A stretch of 64,000 bases of DNA from Paucimonas lemoignei (GTDB lineage: Bacteria > Pseudomonadota > Gammaproteobacteria > Pseudomonadales > Pseudomonadaceae), in contig LS483371.1 of the NCBI GenBank assembly GCA_900475325.1, forward strand, positions 5,679,501 to 5,743,500, given 5' to 3'. Below, in pieces: positions 27,694-36,882 of the stretch. The translations under genes and the position numbers were made by a program. Each line of letters opens with the position of its first letter. Within the stretch, counting starts at the first letter, position 1. A model generated the notes under the pieces. It saw nothing but the letters and a program-made list of their open reading frames with translations. It had not been told where the DNA came from and ran no database searches.

Positions 27694-28326
27694 ATGAAAC
27701 GCTGGCTTCTTGCACTCTGCTTGGGCGTGTCGTTTTCGGCACTCGCCGATAACGTCACGTTGATTCCTGTTTACACCCCCAAACCAAAATTCCCGATAGA
27801 GCTCCGAGATGCGGGGATAGCGGGTGCAACCCGAGTGCAGTTCGTCGTGCATTCGAACGGATCAGTTACGGGCATCAAGATCCTGAAAAGCGATAATCCG
27901 CTTTTTTCCAAGGCCGCGAAAAAAGCCGTCAAACAATGGAAATTCAAGCCCTGGGAGGTGACCGCCGGGCGCCCCGCCAGCGTAGGAGTTGTCATACCAA
28001 TGATCTTCGCCTTCGGCAACAGTCGCCGGCTTCCGATGGACATCAACGCGGTACTGGCCAAGCTGCCCTGCACCCGAGTCAACGCTCAGGTTGCAGAACG
28101 AAACCTGCATAAGCCCGCAAAACAACTCCATGAACTGAGCGTGTTCCACTACGTCTCACGCTACTTGTCAGAGGGAATCCTGACCAAGCAACTATCAGCA
28201 GCCGAACGCCTAGCGCTGCAAACGGAATTCGCCCACGCAATCCCTCAGATCGTCGAGCGCTGCGGGGAAAACCCGGGGGCTTTTTATGCGGATCAGATGC
28301 CGGAGCGGGTTCGGGCGTTGTTGTGA
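27694..28326 (+). CDS. Periplasmic TonB C-terminal-domain protein (second of tandem pair)
   Basis: The 210-aa paralogue of the preceding gene has the same layout: signal peptide MKRWLLALCLGVSFSALA, TonB-like domain (PVYTPKPKFPIELRDAGIAG, then KAAKKAVKQWKFKPWEV), and C-terminal extension with CTRVNAQVAERNL matching CAYLNQEVSLSERNF in gene one. AAGGAG precedes ATG 27694. The 34-nt gap suggests one transcript. A gene duplication is inferred. Confidence 0.8.
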   Translation: MKRWLLALCLGVSFSALADNVTLIPVYTPKPKFPIELRDAGIAGATRVQFVVHSNGSVTGIKILKSDNPLFSKAAKKAVKQWKFKPWEVTAGRPASVGVVIPMIFAFGNSRRLPMDINAVLAKLPCTRVNAQVAERNLHKPAKQLHELSVFHYVSRYLSEGILTKQLSAAERLALQTEFAHAIPQIVERCGENPGAFYADQMPERVRALL

Positions 28327-28330
28327 TCAA

Positions 28331-28360
28331 CGATGCCCCGAACCAGAAAGCGGGGCATCG
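28331..28360. terminator. Bidirectional hairpin between convergent genes
   Basis: CGATGCCCCG (28331-28340) pairs perfectly with CGGGGCATCG (28351-28360). It lies right after the TonB-like stop and just before the end of the oxidoreductase gene. There is no T run on either strand, so it may rely on Rho or act as an RNA 3' stabiliser. Confidence 0.55.
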
Positions 28361-28369
28361 GGAGCAACC

Positions 28370-29347
28370 TCAACGAAGCGACACCACCACCTTCCCCACC
28401 GCCCTCCTCTGACCCAACGAATCAATCGCCTCCCCCGCCTCGCTCAACGGATATACCTGTGAAACCAGCGGCTTCAACTTCCCCTCCTCAAACCAGGCAA
28501 ACAGTTGTTGGAAGTTGGCGGCGTTATCTTGTGGCTGGCGCTGGGCGAATGAGCCCCAGAATACGCCGACGACCGATGCTCCTTTTAAAAGGGCGAGGTT
28601 GACGGGCAGTTCGGGGATGCGGCCGCTGGCGAAACCGACGACGAGCAGGCGGCCGTTCCAGGCGATGGAGCGGATGGCTTGATCGAAAAGATCGCCGCCC
28701 ACCGGGTCGTAGATCACGTCGACACCATTGCCATTGGTGAGGCGTTTGATTTCTTCCTTGAGGTTGGTCTCTGTGTAGTTGATCAGCTCGTCGGCACCGG
28801 CGTTTCTGGCGACGTCGAGTTTGTCAGCGGAACTGGCGGCGGCAATGACCCGTGCCCCCATGGCTTTACCGATTTCCACCGCTGCCAGCCCGACGCCGCC
28901 GGAGGCGCCGAGCACCAACAGGGTTTCGCCGGGCTGCAGGTTGGCGCGTTGTTTGAGGGCATGCATGGAGGTGCCGTAGGTCATGCTGAAGGCGGCGGCG
29001 GTGTTGAAGTCCATGGTTCCAGGCATGGGCAACACGTTGTATCCGGGTACCGCGACCTGCTCGGCGAAGCTGCCCCAACCGGTCAGGGCCATGACCCGGT
29101 CGCCGACTTTCAAGTGGGTGACCTTCTCGCCGACTTCCACCACCACGCCAGCCGCTTCGCCACCCGGAGAGAACGGGAACGGGGGCTTGAACTGGTATTT
29201 GCCTTCGATGATGAGCGTGTCGGGGAAGTTGACCCCCGCGGCATGGACGTCCAGCAGGATTTCGTTTTTCTTGATCTGGGGGCTGTCGATGTCTTCGATC
29301 ACGAGGGTGTCGGCGGGGCCGAACGCTTTGCACAGCAAGGCTTTCAT
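28370..29347 (-). CDS. NADPH:quinone oxidoreductase (zeta-crystallin-like MDR)
   Basis: The 325-aa medium-chain reductase has GroES-like (1 to about 120) and Rossmann domains. The nucleotide site is LLVLGASGGVGLAAVEIGK, with LKVGDRVMAL before it and YDPVGGDLFDQAI near the substrate site. No structural or catalytic zinc ligands are seen, as expected for quinone reductases. It converges on the TonB-like pair. Confidence 0.9.
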   Translation of the reverse strand: MKALLCKAFGPADTLVIEDIDSPQIKKNEILLDVHAAGVNFPDTLIIEGKYQFKPPFPFSPGGEAAGVVVEVGEKVTHLKVGDRVMALTGWGSFAEQVAVPGYNVLPMPGTMDFNTAAAFSMTYGTSMHALKQRANLQPGETLLVLGASGGVGLAAVEIGKAMGARVIAAASSADKLDVARNAGADELINYTETNLKEEIKRLTNGNGVDVIYDPVGGDLFDQAIRSIAWNGRLLVVGFASGRIPELPVNLALLKGASVVGVFWGSFAQRQPQDNAANFQQLFAWFEEGKLKPLVSQVYPLSEAGEAIDSLGQRRAVGKVVVSLR

Positions 29348-29469
29348 CGGACTATTCCTTTTCGATTCGTGGCCGATACGTTCAGGTATGTGAATTTATC
29401 GGTCAATCAGCATGACCCGGCCTGATGAGCCTGTATAAGCTAGATGGCTTAACGATTAAGGAGTGGACT

Positions 29470-29880
29470 GTGAAAGCGTGGATCTTGATGTTGTTGGCCC
29501 TGTCGATGCCGAGCATCGCTCTGGCGCAGGAAGAAGCCAAAGAGGGCGAAGCGCCCAAGGCTATTTATGTGTCCCTGACGCCTCCGTTTGTGGGCAACTA
29601 TGCGCTCGATGGCGGGCCGAAGCTGCGTGTCTATAAGGCTGACATCGCGCTGCGCGTGACCGGTCCGGAAGCTCAGGCCGCCGTCAAACGCAATGATCCG
29701 TTGATTCGCAATCAGCTGGTGGCACTGTTCTCCCAGCAAACCGTCGACACCATGAGCAGCGCCGAAGCCAAAGAGAAGATCCGCCAGGAAGCCCTCAAGC
29801 AGGTTCAGCAAGTCATGAACGACGAAGAAGGCAAGCCGGTGGTTGAAGACCTGCTGTTCAACAACTTCATCGTCCAGTAA
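29470..29880 (+). CDS. Exported FliL-like protein
   Basis: The 136-aa product starts at GTG 29470 with AAGGAG upstream. It has an N-terminal hydrophobic segment ending ALA (signal or anchor) and a FliL-like domain: AIYVSLTPPFVGNY, YKADIALRV, IRNQLVALFSQQTVDTMSS, and an end VVEDLLFNNFIVQ. FliL stabilises flagellar stators, but no flagellar genes are near. It is probably the stand-alone FliL-like protein of Pseudomonas. Three bases separate it from the convergent EVE gene. Confidence 0.82.
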   Translation: MKAWILMLLALSMPSIALAQEEAKEGEAPKAIYVSLTPPFVGNYALDGGPKLRVYKADIALRVTGPEAQAAVKRNDPLIRNQLVALFSQQTVDTMSSAEAKEKIRQEALKQVQQVMNDEEGKPVVEDLLFNNFIVQ

Positions 29881-29883
29881 GCC

Positions 29884-30333
29884 TCAACGCAGGGCCAGGA
29901 TCGCCGACCATTGTTCGGCGGTCACCGGCATGACGGACAGGCGGCTGCCCTTCTGCACCAGCGGTAGCTGCTCAAGGGCCGCTTGCTGTTTGAGGTAGCC
30001 CAGGCTCATCACGTTCTTGAAGGCTTCGACAAACTCGACATCGATGGCCGTCCACGGGTTTTTATCCTCGTTGGCCTTGGCGTCGAAGTAATGGCTTTGC
30101 GGATCCAGCGCAGTCGGGTCGGGATAGCCCGCTTTGCTGATGCGCCCGATACCGGCGATACCCGGCTCAGGGCAACTGGAGTGGTAGAAGAAAAACTCAT
30201 CGCCCACCGCCATCGACCGCAGGAAATTACGCGCCTGATAGTTGCGAACCCCGTCCCAACGGGCCTGGCCGAGGTCTTTCAACGAGGTGATGGAAAACTC
30301 GTCGGGCTCGGATTTCATCAGCCAATAGGCCAT
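29884..30333 (-). CDS. EVE-domain protein
   Basis: The 149-aa protein is a single EVE (PUA/YTH-like) domain: MAYWLMKSEPDEFSI, then WDGVRNYQARNFLR, then FYHSSCPEPGIAGIGRI. EVE domains bind modified bases in DNA or RNA. ATG 30333 has AGGGG upstream; the longer frame to 30387 is not needed. Confidence 0.9.
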   Translation of the reverse strand: MAYWLMKSEPDEFSITSLKDLGQARWDGVRNYQARNFLRSMAVGDEFFFYHSSCPEPGIAGIGRISKAGYPDPTALDPQSHYFDAKANEDKNPWTAIDVEFVEAFKNVMSLGYLKQQAALEQLPLVQKGSRLSVMPVTAEQWSAILALR

Positions 30334-30527
30334 TTTTGTTACCCCTGAAAGATTGATCGGGCAAGTTGTCAGACAGTTTCGTGACAAACCGACAGTCGGC
30401 TCACATCATCGTTTGCGTGTCTGTGATCGTTGTCGCAGAATGCCGGGATTTTAAGCACCACGCTGCTGCACGGCCTATACATAAACCGCTGCTGACAACG
30501 TATTGATTTGCCTAAGGAGGGCAGTCA

Positions 30528-30680
30528 ATGAAACGCAAGCCGGATTTACTTTGGATTTTGGTTATTTTGTTCGGCTTGGGTGTCGTCACTACGGGTTATG
30601 CGCAAAGTCTGTGGTCTAACAAGGCCGACGCGCCAGTTGAAATCACTCAACAGCAACAGAAATACCCTTCGCGGCATTAA
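30528..30680 (+). CDS. Small (50-aa) membrane or exported protein
   Basis: A 50-codon frame begins at ATG 30528 with an excellent AAGGAGG site seven to nine bases upstream. Its product has a basic start (MKRKPDLLW), one hydrophobic segment (ILVILFGLGVVTTGYA) and a polar tail with QQQQ. It could be a single-pass membrane peptide or a secreted peptide cleaved after GYA. Function unknown. A REP pair follows directly. Confidence 0.75.
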   Translation: MKRKPDLLWILVILFGLGVVTTGYAQSLWSNKADAPVEITQQQQKYPSRH

Positions 30681-30691
30681 TCTGCTCGACC

Positions 30692-30765
30692 TGTAGGAGC
30701 TGCCGAAGGCTGCGAAGACGGTTTCTCACACATACCCCATTCGCAGCCTTCGGCAGCTCCTACAA
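30692..30765. repeat. REP pair (CTGCCGAAGGCTGCG core)
   Basis: GTAGGAGCTGCCGAAGGCTG at 30692-30717 faces its inverse at 30739-30765. It sits at the 3' ends of the convergent small gene and ygfA. Confidence 0.88.
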
Positions 30766-30776
30766 GTAAGCTCGCG

Positions 30777-31397
30777 TCACGCCAGATACCAACGCCTGTC
30801 CGACACCGTGCCATCCAGCGGCACGTCCCAACTGGCCTGCGCCAGCCGCTCGACCTTCTGACATTCGTGAGCAAGCCCCAGCAAGGTGGGTTTCTGCCAC
30901 GCATTTCTGCGTGATCGATACGCCAGGCTGCGGTCGTAGAAGCCGCCGCCCATGCCCAGCCGCCCGCCTTCATCATCAAACCCCACCAACGGCATCAGGA
31001 TCAGATCCAGCGCCCAGATCTTGCGTTGCTTTGCAGGGTTGATGCGCGGCTCGGGGATGCGGAACCGGTTGGGTTTGAATTTCTCGCCGGGCATGACGCG
31101 CTGAAAGACCATCTTGGTTCGCGGCCAGGCGCTGAGCACGGGCAGGTACGTGGCCTTGCCTCGACGCTGGGCGGCACGCAGCAACAGACGCGGATCGATT
31201 TCACCGTCCATGGGCAGGTACAGCGAGATGTGGCGAGCGCGACGAAACAAGGGATGCTGCGCCAATTGCCTGTAAAGGCCACGTGCGGCCGCGCGCTGTT
31301 CACTGGGGCTCAAAGCGCGACGGGCCAGGCGAAGTGTGCGGCGCAATTGCTGACGGGTGAGCGGGACATCACTGGTCATGAGCGCAGGCTGATCCAT
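30777..31397 (-). CDS. ygfA: 5-formyltetrahydrofolate cyclo-ligase
   Basis: The 206-aa enzyme converts 5-formyl-THF to 5,10-methenyl-THF with ATP. Signatures are ISLYLPMDGEID near residues 57-68 and the C-terminal phosphate loop GFDDEGGRLGMGGGFYDR. It lies directly downstream of the 6S RNA gene, the arrangement known from other gammaproteobacteria, where the two can be cotranscribed. The start is uncertain: ATG 31397 or ATG 31379, neither with a clear ribosome site. Confidence 0.93.
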   Translation of the reverse strand: MDQPALMTSDVPLTRQQLRRTLRLARRALSPSEQRAAARGLYRQLAQHPLFRRARHISLYLPMDGEIDPRLLLRAAQRRGKATYLPVLSAWPRTKMVFQRVMPGEKFKPNRFRIPEPRINPAKQRKIWALDLILMPLVGFDDEGGRLGMGGGFYDRSLAYRSRRNAWQKPTLLGLAHECQKVERLAQASWDVPLDGTVSDRRWYLA

Positions 31398-31480
31398 TAA
31401 GGTTGAACCAGATCGAGAGCGCCGTGGCGGCGAACTCGTGGTGACGGTTGTCGGCAGAAACCGGCAACGAACTGAATTGA

Positions 31481-31657
31481 GACTCCCCGACGAACCGCTG
31501 TCGGTGTAGCCCTTGAACCCGAAAGTTCAAGGTGGAGATTGCAGGAGGTTTTAAGGCTTTCCGTCGAGCGGACATGCACACCAACCCCAACGTGCAACCC
31601 CCGTGGTTGTGCGTATCGGCTCAGGGACATGACCGACTGGCAAGCACTCCAGGGAGC
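31481..31657 (-). ncRNA. ssrS: 6S RNA
   Basis: A gene-free interval between zapA and ygfA on the minus strand carries the conserved 6S RNA sequence. Its 5' end (GCTCCCTGGAGTGCTTGCC) follows a TATACT -10 box at 31664-31669, and its 3' part ends near GGGGAGTC, which can pair with GCTCCC at the 5' end to close the long hairpin. The length of about 177 nt and the zapA-ssrS-ygfA order match known Pseudomonas 6S RNA. It binds and restrains sigma-70 RNA polymerase in stationary phase. Ends are estimated to within a few bases. Confidence 0.92.
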
Positions 31658-31688
31658 GGCGCAAGTATACCGAAACTTGCCGCAATAT

Positions 31689-32018
31689 TCAGCCCCGAGG
31701 TGCATCCGGTGGCGAATCGGCGTCTGTGGCGAGCACCAAATCAACACGATCCAGCAAATCCCGGACCTGTTCGCGCGTCGAGCCACTGGCCTGCACGTCC
31801 GGCAGATCCTGACGATGCAGCAAATCGTGAGTGATGTTCAGCGCGGCCATTACAGCGATGCGGTCGGCACCAATTACTTTGCCGCTGCTGCGGATTTCAC
31901 GCATCTTGCCGTCCAGATAACGAGCGGCGCTGACCAGATTGGTGCGCTCTTCCTGGGGGCAGATGATGGAATATTCTTTGTCGAGGATCTGTACGGTGAC
32001 GCTGTTGCCATTGCTCAT
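31689..32018 (-). CDS. zapA: Cell division protein ZapA
   Basis: The 109-aa FtsZ-ring-associated protein has an N-terminal globular part (VTVQILDKEYSIICPQEER, LVSAARYLDGKM) and a C-terminal coiled coil. It bundles FtsZ at midcell. Its ATG overlaps the end of the upstream gene (ATGA at 32015-32018). Confidence 0.94.
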   Translation of the reverse strand: MSNGNSVTVQILDKEYSIICPQEERTNLVSAARYLDGKMREIRSSGKVIGADRIAVMAALNITHDLLHRQDLPDVQASGSTREQVRDLLDRVDLVLATDADSPPDAPRG

Positions 32019-32224
32019 GAGTCTTGCTCCAGGGCCTTGAGGCGCGAAATCATTGTCTCGACCTTTTGCCGGGCGATTTCGTTTTTTTCAATCAAATGAG
32101 CGCGTTCGTCGCGCCACGACTTTTCCTGAGCTAATAGGAGTCCGTTTTGACGTTTTAGTTGCTCGACACGAGTGATCAGTAATTCCAGTCGGGCCATCAA
32201 CGCTTGCAGGTCGGTGTCTTCCAT
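32015..32224 (-). CDS. Small coiled-coil protein (TIGR02449 family)
   Basis: The 69-aa product is almost wholly coiled coil, with heptads from LMARLELLITRVEQLKRQN to the end, resembling ZapB in texture. It is coupled to zapA by a 4-nt overlap, so a role in division is likely but inferred. Confidence 0.85.
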   Translation of the reverse strand: MEDTDLQALMARLELLITRVEQLKRQNGLLLAQEKSWRDERAHLIEKNEIARQKVETMISRLKALEQDS

Positions 32225-32375
32225 TGTTTCCCACTGAATACTTTCTGATGAGTGGCACAGGACCTGGCTTTACGCCACGGCCGCGAATGGGACGTCTTGG
32301 TGATCTTGCGGCCCGGATAGTCTACGATGTGAAGCCTCCATTCTAGACACTGAGCCGATTGGCGACTAGCTACCC

Positions 32376-32930
32376 ATGCCTATTCAGAATTCCCCTTACA
32401 AAGCATTCGCCACCCTGCTCAGCAGCAGCGGTCATCCTGTCTCCCCTGCCGAGTTGCATGGCCTGTTGCTGGGCCGCAGTTGCGCGGGCGCAGGCTTCGC
32501 TGCCGATGGCTGGCTTATTGATGCGACCGAGATCCTCGGCTCCGCGCCGGAAGACAACGTGCGTCAGGCATTGATCGGCCTTCAAGAGATGGTCAAAGGC
32601 GAGCTCACCAGCGACGACATGACTGTTGTGCTGCTCCTGCCTGGCGATGAAGAGCCACTGGGCGAGCGCGCCATCGCGCTCGGCCAATGGTGCCAGGGCT
32701 TCCTCGCAGGCTTCGGCCTGACCGCCGGCGACAACGCCATCAGCGGTGAAGCCATGGAAGTGCTGCAGGATCTGGCTGCGATCGCTCAGGTGCAGGACGC
32801 CCTGGAAGAGTCCGAAGACGGCGAGAGCGATTACATGGAAGTCATGGAATACCTGCGCGTAGCGCCGCTGTTGCTGTTCACCGAATGCAACAAACCTGAA
32901 GCGCCAGCGCCGAAACCCTCCTTGCATTGA
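32376..32930 (+). CDS. ygfB: UPF0149 family protein YgfB
   Basis: The 184-aa acidic cytoplasmic protein has the YgfB pattern: [54 protein letters not shown]. It heads the rightward run ygfB-pepP-ubiH, divergent from the zapA pair. In P. aeruginosa, YgfB affects beta-lactam resistance regulation; that is knowledge of the family, not of this gene. Confidence 0.92.
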   Translation: MPIQNSPYKAFATLLSSSGHPVSPAELHGLLLGRSCAGAGFAADGWLIDATEILGSAPEDNVRQALIGLQEMVKGELTSDDMTVVLLLPGDEEPLGERAIALGQWCQGFLAGFGLTAGDNAISGEAMEVLQDLAAIAQVQDALEESEDGESDYMEVMEYLRVAPLLLFTECNKPEAPAPKPSLH

Positions 32931-33006
32931 GTGCTCAGCACCGGCGAATCCAGTCATGCCCTGCGCACGGCATGGCTGGCACGCTGAACGGGAAATCCAC
33001 CTGCCT

Positions 33007-34350
33007 ATGATCCAGATCCCCAAGTCGGAATACGCTCGGCGGCGCAAGGCCTTGATGGCGCAGATGGAACCCAACAGCATCGCCATCCTGCCGGCTGCAG
33101 CGGTTGCGATTCGCAATCGTGATGTCGAGCACGTCTACCGGCAGGACAGCGATTTCCAGTACCTGAGCGGCTTTCCCGAACCCGAAGCTGTCGTGGTGTT
33201 GATGCCCGGTCGTGAACATGGCGAATACGTGTTGTTCTGCCGCGAGCGCAACGCCGAGCGGGAATTGTGGGATGGCCTGCGGGCGGGTCAGGAAGGCGCG
33301 ATCCGCGACTTTGGCGCCGATGACGCCTTCCCGATCAACGATCTCGACGAGATCCTGCCCGGTCTGATTGAAGGCCGTGAGCGCGTGTACTCGAACATGG
33401 GCAGCAACCCTGAGTTCGACCGGCATTTGATGGACTGGATCAACGTGATCCGCTCCAAGGCGCACCTGGGTGCGCAGCCGCCCAATGAATTCGTTGCGCT
33501 GGATCATCTGCTTCACGACATGCGTCTGTATAAATCAGCGGCAGAAGTGAAAGTGATGCGTGAAGCCGCGCAGATTTCCGCCCGCGCTCATGTGCGTGCT
33601 ATGCAAGCCTGCCGTCCCGGCCTGCACGAGTTCAGCCTTGAAGCCGAGCTGGATTATGAATTCCGCAAAGGCGGCGCGAAGATGCCCGCTTATGGCTCCA
33701 TCGTTGCCTCCGGCCGTAACGCGTGCATCCTGCATTACCAGCAGAATGACGCCGTGCTCAAGGACGGCGATGTGGTGTTGATTGACGCCGGTTGCGAGAT
33801 CGACTGCTACGCCAGCGATATCACCCGCACCTTTCCGGTCAGTGGCAAGTTCTCACCTGAGCAGAAAGCCATTTACGAACTGGTGCTCAAATCCCAGGAA
33901 GCTGCGTTCGCTGCCATCGGCCCGAACAAGCACTGGAATCAGGCCCACGAAGCGACAGTTCGGGTGATCACCACCGGATTGGTGGAACTGGGCTTGCTGC
34001 AAGGCGACGTAGACGAACTGATCGCCAACGAGACCTACAAGACTTTTTACATGCACCGCGCCGGTCACTGGCTGGGCATGGATGTGCACGATGTCGGCGA
34101 CTACAAGGTGGGCGGCGAGTGGCGCGTGCTGGAAGTCGGCATGGCGCTGACGGTAGAGCCGGGCATTTACATTTCCCCGGATAACCAGCAGGTCGCCAAG
34201 AAGTGGCGCGGCATTGGTGTGCGAATCGAGGATGACGTCGTGGTGACTAAACAAGGCTGTGAAATTCTGAGTCGCGATGTGCCCAAGTCCGTCGCTGAAA
34301 TCGAAGCGCTGATGGCCGCTGCGCGCCAGCAAACGGAATACGCAGTATGA
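33007..34350 (+). CDS. pepP: Xaa-Pro aminopeptidase P
   Basis: The 447-aa M24B peptidase removes an N-terminal residue before proline. The metal ligands are visible: Asp pair in LIDAGCEIDCYASDITRTF, His in GHWLGMDVHD, Glu in LTVEPGIYI and Glu in GVRIEDDVVV. I chose ATG 33007, giving the usual start IQIPKSEYARRR; the frame from 32956 adds an unlikely 17 residues. It overlaps ubiH by 4 nt (ATGA). Confidence 0.94.
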   Translation: MIQIPKSEYARRRKALMAQMEPNSIAILPAAAVAIRNRDVEHVYRQDSDFQYLSGFPEPEAVVVLMPGREHGEYVLFCRERNAERELWDGLRAGQEGAIRDFGADDAFPINDLDEILPGLIEGRERVYSNMGSNPEFDRHLMDWINVIRSKAHLGAQPPNEFVALDHLLHDMRLYKSAAEVKVMREAAQISARAHVRAMQACRPGLHEFSLEAELDYEFRKGGAKMPAYGSIVASGRNACILHYQQNDAVLKDGDVVLIDAGCEIDCYASDITRTFPVSGKFSPEQKAIYELVLKSQEAAFAAIGPNKHWNQAHEATVRVITTGLVELGLLQGDVDELIANETYKTFYMHRAGHWLGMDVHDVGDYKVGGEWRVLEVGMALTVEPGIYISPDNQQVAKKWRGIGVRIEDDVVVTKQGCEILSRDVPKSVAEIEALMAAARQQTEYAV

Positions 34351-35534
34351 GCCGTTTCAACCTGGCGATTATCGGGGGCGGTCTGGTCGGTGCGAGCCTG
34401 GCGCTGGCGTTGCAGGCCGGGGCCAAGGAGCGCGGCTGGAAGATCGTGCTGATCGAACCCTTTGCGCCGGGCGATACCTATCAGCCCAGTTACGATGCGC
34501 GCTCATCGGCCCTTTCATTCGGTGCCCGCCAGATCTACGAACGTCTTGGGCTGTGGCAAGCCATTGCCCGCCGCGCCGAACCCATCCTGCATATTCAGGT
34601 GTCCGACCGTGGGCGCTTCGGCGCCGCGCGTTTGTCTGCACTGGAAGAAGGCGTGCCGGCCCTGGGCTATGTGGTGGAAAACGCCTGGCTGGGCCAATGC
34701 CTGTGGCAAGGCCTGGACAAGGACGTGGTCACCTGGCGCGTGCCGGCCGAAGTCAAACACATGAAAGCGCTGCCTGATGGCTACAGGCTGTTGCTGGACG
34801 ATGAAACCGAGCTGGAATGCGACTTGGCCGTGCTGGCTGATGGCGGGCGCTCCAGCCTGCGCGAGCAGTTGGGGATTGGCGTTCGCCAGCGGCCTTACAA
34901 CCAGAGCGCACTGATCGCCAACATCACTCCGAGCGAAGCCCATTGCGGGCAGGCGTTCGAACGTTTCACCGATGAAGGTCCGATGGCCTTGCTGCCGCTG
35001 CCGGAAAACCGCTGCGCATTGGTCTGGACCCGCACCGGCGCTGACACCCAGCGCCTGGCTGCGCTGGACGACCGCAGCTTCCTCAGCGAACTGCAGAATG
35101 TGTTCGGCTATCGCCTCGGCACGTTGCAGCAAGTCGGCGCGCGGCATGTGTACCCCCTCAACTTGATCGAAGCCGAAGAACAAGTCCGCTCGCACCTGGT
35201 CGTACTGGGTAACGCGGCCCATAGCCTGCACCCGATTGCGGGCCAGGGCTTCAACTTGTCTTTGCGTGATGCCGATGCGCTGGCCCATACCCTGCTGACC
35301 AGCGAAACGCAGCCCGGTGATTTGCCGACCTTGCAGCGTTATCGCGAACAGCAGCGTCTGGATCAACAGTTGACCGTGGGTTTTTCCGATCAGGTCACGC
35401 GTCTGTTCGGCAGCAACCAGCCGCTGATTGCCGCTGGCCGCAACATTGGTTTGCTCGGTCTCGATTTATTGCCTCCGGCCAAACGCTGGTTCGCCCGGCA
35501 GGCCATGGGGCTGGGAACTCGGCCCAATGTCTAA
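34347..35534 (+). CDS. ubiH: 2-octaprenyl-6-methoxyphenol hydroxylase
   Basis: The 395-aa FAD monooxygenase acts in ubiquinone synthesis. FAD motifs are the N-terminal LAIIGGGLVGASLALAL, the mid ADGGRSSLRE and the late LVVLGNAAHSLHPIAGQGFN. Its start overlaps pepP by 4 nt, placing it in the ygfB-pepP-ubiH operon. Confidence 0.93.
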   Translation: MSRFNLAIIGGGLVGASLALALQAGAKERGWKIVLIEPFAPGDTYQPSYDARSSALSFGARQIYERLGLWQAIARRAEPILHIQVSDRGRFGAARLSALEEGVPALGYVVENAWLGQCLWQGLDKDVVTWRVPAEVKHMKALPDGYRLLLDDETELECDLAVLADGGRSSLREQLGIGVRQRPYNQSALIANITPSEAHCGQAFERFTDEGPMALLPLPENRCALVWTRTGADTQRLAALDDRSFLSELQNVFGYRLGTLQQVGARHVYPLNLIEAEEQVRSHLVVLGNAAHSLHPIAGQGFNLSLRDADALAHTLLTSETQPGDLPTLQRYREQQRLDQQLTVGFSDQVTRLFGSNQPLIAAGRNIGLLGLDLLPPAKRWFARQAMGLGTRPNV

Positions 35535-35586
35535 CCCACTGTTTTGTATTCACCGGCTCACGCCCTCAGCGAGAACGATTTAAAGC

Positions 35587-36807
35587 ATGGAAACCCGCGC
35601 AGATCTGCTGATTGTTGGAGCCGGAATGGTCGGCAGCGCCTTGGCGCTGGCGCTGCAAGGCAGTGGCCTGAATATCATCGTGGTCGACGGTGGCCCGCTG
35701 AGCGTCAAGCCGTTCGACACACAGGCGCCCTTCGAGCCTCGGGTCAGCGCCTTGTCTGCCGCCAGCCAGCGCATCCTGCAACGCCTGGATGTATGGGATG
35801 GCATCGCCCAACGTCGCGCCAGCCCATACGGCGAAATGCAGGTCTGGGATGGCAGCGGTACCGGACAGATCCACTTTTCTGCCGCCAGCGTGCACGCCGA
35901 TGTGCTCGGCCATATCGTCGAAAACCGCGTGGTTCAGGACGCCTTGCTGGACCGATTGCATGATTGCGATATCGGCTTGCTGGCCAATGCGCGTCTCGAG
36001 CAGATCCGTCGCTCCGGCGATGACTGGCTGCTGACGCTGGCCGATGGCCGACAATTGCGCGCGCCGCTGGTGGTGGCCGCAGACGGCGCCAACTCTGCTG
36101 TGCGCAAACTGACCGGCACAGCCACCCGCGAATGGGATTACCTGCATCACGCCATCGTCACCAGCGTGCGCACTGAGCGATCGCATCACAAAACGGCCTG
36201 GCAGCGTTTTACGGACAACGGCCCTTTGGCCTTTTTGCCGCTGGAGCGGGCGGGCGAGCATTGGTGCTCTATCGTCTGGTCGGTTACACCCAATGAAGCA
36301 GAGCGCCTCACCGCGCTGGACGACGCGACCTTCTGCCGCGAACTTGAGCAGGCGTTTGAAGGCCGTCTCGGGCCTGTAATGGCTGCAGACCCGCGTGTAT
36401 GCGTGCCGTTGCGCCAGCGTCATGCCAAGCGCTATGTGGCTGAAGGCTTGGCCTTGATCGGCGACGCGGCGCACACCATCCACCCGCTGGCCGGGCAAGG
36501 GGTGAATCTGGGCTTCCTCGATGCGGCGGTGCTGGCTGAAGTACTGCTGCACGCTGTCGAGCGTGGCGAGCGCTTGGCAGACATCCGCGTGCTGAGCCGC
36601 TTCGAACGCCGCCGCATGCCGCACAATTTGGCCTTGATGGCAGCGATGGAAGGCTTCGAGCGCTTGTTCCAGGCGGATCAACTGCCGTTGCGATGGCTGC
36701 GCAATACAGGCCTGAAGCTGGTCAATCAAATGCCGGAAGCCAAAGCGACGTTTGTGCGCCAGGCGCTGGGGTTGAGCGGGGATTTGCCGGAGTTGGCGCG
36801 TTTGTAG
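35587..36807 (+). CDS. ubiI: UbiH/UbiF/VisC/COQ6-family ubiquinone hydroxylase
   Basis: The 406-aa FAD hydroxylase is paralogous to ubiH next door: LLIVGAGMVGSALALALQG, AADGANSAVRK, ALIGDAAHTIHPLAGQGVNLG. By position it corresponds to the visC/ubiI gene that follows ubiH in Pseudomonas, hydroxylating a ring position in ubiquinone synthesis. Which position cannot be read from sequence alone, so UbiI versus UbiF remains open. Confidence 0.85.
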   Translation: METRADLLIVGAGMVGSALALALQGSGLNIIVVDGGPLSVKPFDTQAPFEPRVSALSAASQRILQRLDVWDGIAQRRASPYGEMQVWDGSGTGQIHFSAASVHADVLGHIVENRVVQDALLDRLHDCDIGLLANARLEQIRRSGDDWLLTLADGRQLRAPLVVAADGANSAVRKLTGTATREWDYLHHAIVTSVRTERSHHKTAWQRFTDNGPLAFLPLERAGEHWCSIVWSVTPNEAERLTALDDATFCRELEQAFEGRLGPVMAADPRVCVPLRQRHAKRYVAEGLALIGDAAHTIHPLAGQGVNLGFLDAAVLAEVLLHAVERGERLADIRVLSRFERRRMPHNLALMAAMEGFERLFQADQLPLRWLRNTGLKLVNQMPEAKATFVRQALGLSGDLPELARL

Positions 36808-36882
36808 AGCCTGTCGGCGTTTATCCTGTGGGGGATTTGTGTATGCCTGCAACCCCACGGGATCCCAGCCTCAATTGATTCC

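Noticed and set aside
31539..32099. 186-aa plus-strand frame across 6S RNA and zapA
   Set aside because: It runs antisense to both, and the 6S RNA and zapA are clear.
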